A program made the position numbers and the translations under genes. Of a stretch of 64,000 nt of DNA, positions 61,961 through 64,000 are shown in pieces (the first letter of the stretch is position 1; the number at the start of each line of letters is the position of its first letter). Under the pieces are notes generated by a model. It ran no database searches and had not been told where the DNA came from. It saw only the letters and a list, made by a program, of their open reading frames with translations. The stretch spans positions 1 to 64,000 of the forward strand of contig JAJEFK010000044.1 in NCBI GenBank assembly GCA_022820505.1. Reading direction: 5' to 3'. The DNA comes from Acidimicrobiia bacterium. Its GTDB lineage: Bacteria > Actinomycetota > Acidimicrobiia > Acidimicrobiales > Poriferisodalaceae.

Positions 61961-63454
61961 ATGGCCGCACCCAACGTCTTGCTGGTCATGGCCGATCAGC
62001 TTGCGCCGCACTTCACCGGTACTTACGGCCACCCCGTGGTGCAGACGCCGTCGATGGATTCGCTGGCGGCTCGCGGCGTGCGGTTCGATGCCGCGTACTG
62101 CCATTCGCCGCTGTGCGCGCCGTCGCGGTACTCGATGATGACCGGCCGAGCGGCATCGCAGATCGGCGCCTGGGACAACGCGTCGGAGTGGAGTGCCGCG
62201 GCTCCCACCATCGCCCACTGGCTGAACCTGGCGGGCTACCGGACGGTGCTGTCGGGGAAGATGCACTTCGTCGGGCCCGACCAGCTGCACGGCTTCAGCC
62301 GGCGCCTCACCACCGACATCTACCCGGCCAACTTCGCGTGGACGCCCGACTGGGATGCGGCCGGCGAGCGGATCGGCAAGTGGTACCACAACATGGACAG
62401 CCTGTCGGGGGCCGGCCAGGCGCTCGCCACTTACCAGATCGATTACGACGACGAGGTCGGCTTCGCCACACGCCGCTGCCTGTACGACCTGGCTCGCGAG
62501 CCCGACGACCGCCCGTTCTTCCTGGCGGTGGCGTTCATCCACCCCCACGACCCGTATGTGGCACGGCCCGAATGGTGGAACCTCTACGACCACGACCGGA
62601 TCGACCTGCCGGGACCGGTGCCCGCCCAGTTCGATCCGCACACCGTGCGCATCCGTGCCGGCATCGAGTCCGACACCCGGGGGTGGACCGAGGAGCAGTG
62701 CCGCACGGCCCGCCACGCCTATTACGCCAACACGAGCTACTTCGACTGGTGGCTGGGCGAGCTGCTCGCAGTGCTGGACGAGACCGGCCGCGCCGACGAC
62801 ACGGTGGTGATCGCCACCAGCGATCACGGCGACATGCTCGGCGACCGGGGCTCGTGGTTCAAGATGTCGTTCTTCGAGCGTTCGGCCCGCGTCCCGCTGG
62901 TGATGGCGGGGCCTGACGTCGCTGCGGGCACGGTGCCCAACGTGTGCTCCCTGCTGGATCTGGCCCCCACGCTGATGGATATCGCGGGAGGTCCGCAGGC
63001 TGAGCTGGGCGCACCGCTCGACGGCCGCAGCCTCTGGCCAGCCGCGACCGGGGGCGATGATCCCGTCGACGAGACCGTCGGCGAGTACATGGGCGAGCTG
63101 ACGTCGCATCCCCTGTTCATGATCCGCCGTGGCCGTTACAAGTACATCCACTGCGACACCGACCCGCCGCTGCTGTATGACCTCTCGACCGATCCGGCGG
63201 AGCATCGGAATCTGGCGGGCTCGCCCGAGCTGGCGGACGTGTCGGCTGCGTTCGCCGCGGAGGTCACCCAGCGTTGGGACTCAGCCGCGATCCGCGAGCA
63301 GGTGGTGGCCTCCCAGCGCGCCCGCCGGGTGGTTCATGCCGCAGCAGCCGAGGGCTGGGACTACTCGCCGTTCCGGGATCCCGCGAACGAGTACATCCGC
63401 GACCACATGGACTGGGCCGAAGCCGGCCCCAAGCTCCGCTACCCCATGGGCTAG
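61961..63454 (+). CDS. betC: Choline-sulfatase
   Basis: The protein has 497 residues. The sulfatase motif CAPSR (Cys52 to Arg56) gives the formylglycine cysteine. Metal-site pieces are MADQLAPHF at the N-terminus and SDHGDMLGDRG near residue 287. The C-terminal part (YSPFRDPANEYIRDHMDW) matches choline-sulfatases. It hydrolyses choline-O-sulfate to choline and sulfate. No signal peptide is seen, so the substrate is taken up first. A sulfatase-maturing enzyme is not in the window. It is divergent from the betaine-binding protein gene. Confidence 0.9.
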   Translation: MAAPNVLLVMADQLAPHFTGTYGHPVVQTPSMDSLAARGVRFDAAYCHSPLCAPSRYSMMTGRAASQIGAWDNASEWSAAAPTIAHWLNLAGYRTVLSGKMHFVGPDQLHGFSRRLTTDIYPANFAWTPDWDAAGERIGKWYHNMDSLSGAGQALATYQIDYDDEVGFATRRCLYDLAREPDDRPFFLAVAFIHPHDPYVARPEWWNLYDHDRIDLPGPVPAQFDPHTVRIRAGIESDTRGWTEEQCRTARHAYYANTSYFDWWLGELLAVLDETGRADDTVVIATSDHGDMLGDRGSWFKMSFFERSARVPLVMAGPDVAAGTVPNVCSLLDLAPTLMDIAGGPQAELGAPLDGRSLWPAATGGDDPVDETVGEYMGELTSHPLFMIRRGRYKYIHCDTDPPLLYDLSTDPAEHRNLAGSPELADVSAAFAAEVTQRWDSAAIREQVVASQRARRVVHAAAAEGWDYSPFRDPANEYIRDHMDWAEAGPKLRYPMG

Positions 63455-63577
63455 CTGGGGCCCGAGCGGCCCGTGAGCCCGTATCGAATCGAACTCGGGA
63501 ACAAGAGCGGGGAACCCGGGCCGCAATGCAGCCGAAACATCTCGGCAACAGCCCCGACCCGCGCTGTGCATCGAGCG

Positions 63578-63593
63578 GTCACGTCGGGGTGAC
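63578..63593 (+). promoter_or_regulatory. Inverted repeat upstream of amt
   Basis: GTCAC-N6-GTGAC forms a perfect 5-bp palindrome pair 73 bases before the amt ATG. The first half and the 6-base spacing resemble the GTnAC half of actinobacterial GlnR sites; the second half does not fit GAAAC. Confidence 0.35.
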
Positions 63594-63666
63594 TCCCGCG
63601 CAACACGCCGTTTCTAGGTTCCCCACATCAGCCAGCCAACGGGAGCCGAGTCGTAGGAGATTGGCC

Positions 63667-64000
63667 ATGAAACGCAAGCTGTTCGTCATCGTCGCGGGCG
63701 CCCTCGGTGGCCTGTTCCTGTTCGCCGGGCCTGCCGGCGCGCAGGACGATTCGCTGTCTGCCGAGATGGTGCAGGCCGTCATGGACAACCTGTGGGTGTT
63801 CATCGCCGGCGTGCTCGTCTTCTTGATGCAGGCCGGCTTCGCCATGCTCGAGTCGGGCCTGACCCGCTCGAAGAACGTGGCCAACATCATGGCCAAGAAT
63901 CTCGCCGACGCATCCATCGGCATCCTGGCGTTCTTCCTGGTGGGCTACGGGTTGGCCTACGGGGGCGACGGCAACAGTGCGTTCGGCTGGGGCTCGTTCG
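63667..64000 (+). CDS. amt: Ammonium transporter (3' end outside window)
   Basis: The first 111 residues are visible. AGGAGA lies 7 bases before the ATG. A cleavable signal peptide (MKRKLFVIVAGALGGLFLFAG...AQ) precedes the mature Amt start, as in many bacterial Amt proteins. The family's first helices read VFLMQAGFAMLESGLTRSK and NIMAKNLADASIGILAF. It conducts ammonium across the membrane. A glnK gene often follows but would lie outside the window. Confidence 0.92.
   Translation, partial: MKRKLFVIVAGALGGLFLFAGPAGAQDDSLSAEMVQAVMDNLWVFIAGVLVFLMQAGFAMLESGLTRSKNVANIMAKNLADASIGILAFFLVGYGLAYGGDGNSAFGWGSF

Overview
The window is high-GC DNA from a member of the Actinomycetota, most like an uncultured marine Acidimicrobiia. 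The evidence is indirect. There are many GTG starts, repeated cell wall-binding repeat 2 (CWB2) surface proteins, a luciferase-like (F420-type) monooxygenase, an SCP2-type protein and a B-type succinate dehydrogenase. A set of salt-handling genes adds to this: aquaporin, NhaA, a K+-dependent membrane pyrophosphatase, and glycine betaine and choline-O-sulfate genes. The class and the habitat are inferences. I found no rRNA, tRNA, CRISPR array, IS element or prophage. No gene-free stretch exceeds about 215 bases.

Layout. 1-13087 is a cell-surface island: a partial Thr/Ala-rich protein, then four CWB2 proteins, with pyrE embedded between the second and third. Two of these are large paralogues placed tail to tail (6545-9775 and 9788-13087). 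Each has the order CWB2, WD40-like propeller, M6-like metallopeptidase. One keeps the HExxH zinc site; in the other it reads NQISY. An ECF sigma factor with a very long C-terminal extension starts 116 bases from the second paralogue. 14893-18815 holds two SDRs, a nitroreductase, an Fpg/Nei glycosylase and an SCP2-like protein. 19056-25632 holds a small coiled-coil membrane protein, hemB, an aquaporin, a vapBC pair, a zinc alcohol dehydrogenase, thrS and a 59-codon membrane protein. 25801-33820 holds dnaE, an HD protein, terC, a flotillin-NfeD pair and a flavin split-barrel protein. 33885-40132 holds a sugar dehydrogenase lipoprotein and two tandem CWB2/propeller paralogues. 40188-43772 is sdhCAB. 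43882-48914 holds a degenerate GH2 protein divergent from a MoxR ATPase, followed by a VWA protein. 49064-54986 holds a TetR regulator, a luciferase-like monooxygenase, a STAS protein, nhaA and hppA. 55002-63454 is the osmoprotectant locus, and amt begins at 63667.

How the genes work together. The last 9 kb forms a coherent pathway: a ProX/ProV/ProW-type betaine uptake system, a choline-sulfatase, a choline dehydrogenase-like GMC enzyme and a TetR regulator. No betaine aldehyde dehydrogenase is present in the window. NhaA and the pyrophosphatase lie next to it and suggest coupled Na+/H+ homeostasis.

Regulation. At many genes a TAnnnT hexamer lies 6-10 bases before the start codon, the arrangement expected of leaderless promoters. 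I used it, together with Shine-Dalgarno matches, to choose several starts. All calls come from reading the sequence; family names rest on motif recognition, not on database searches.
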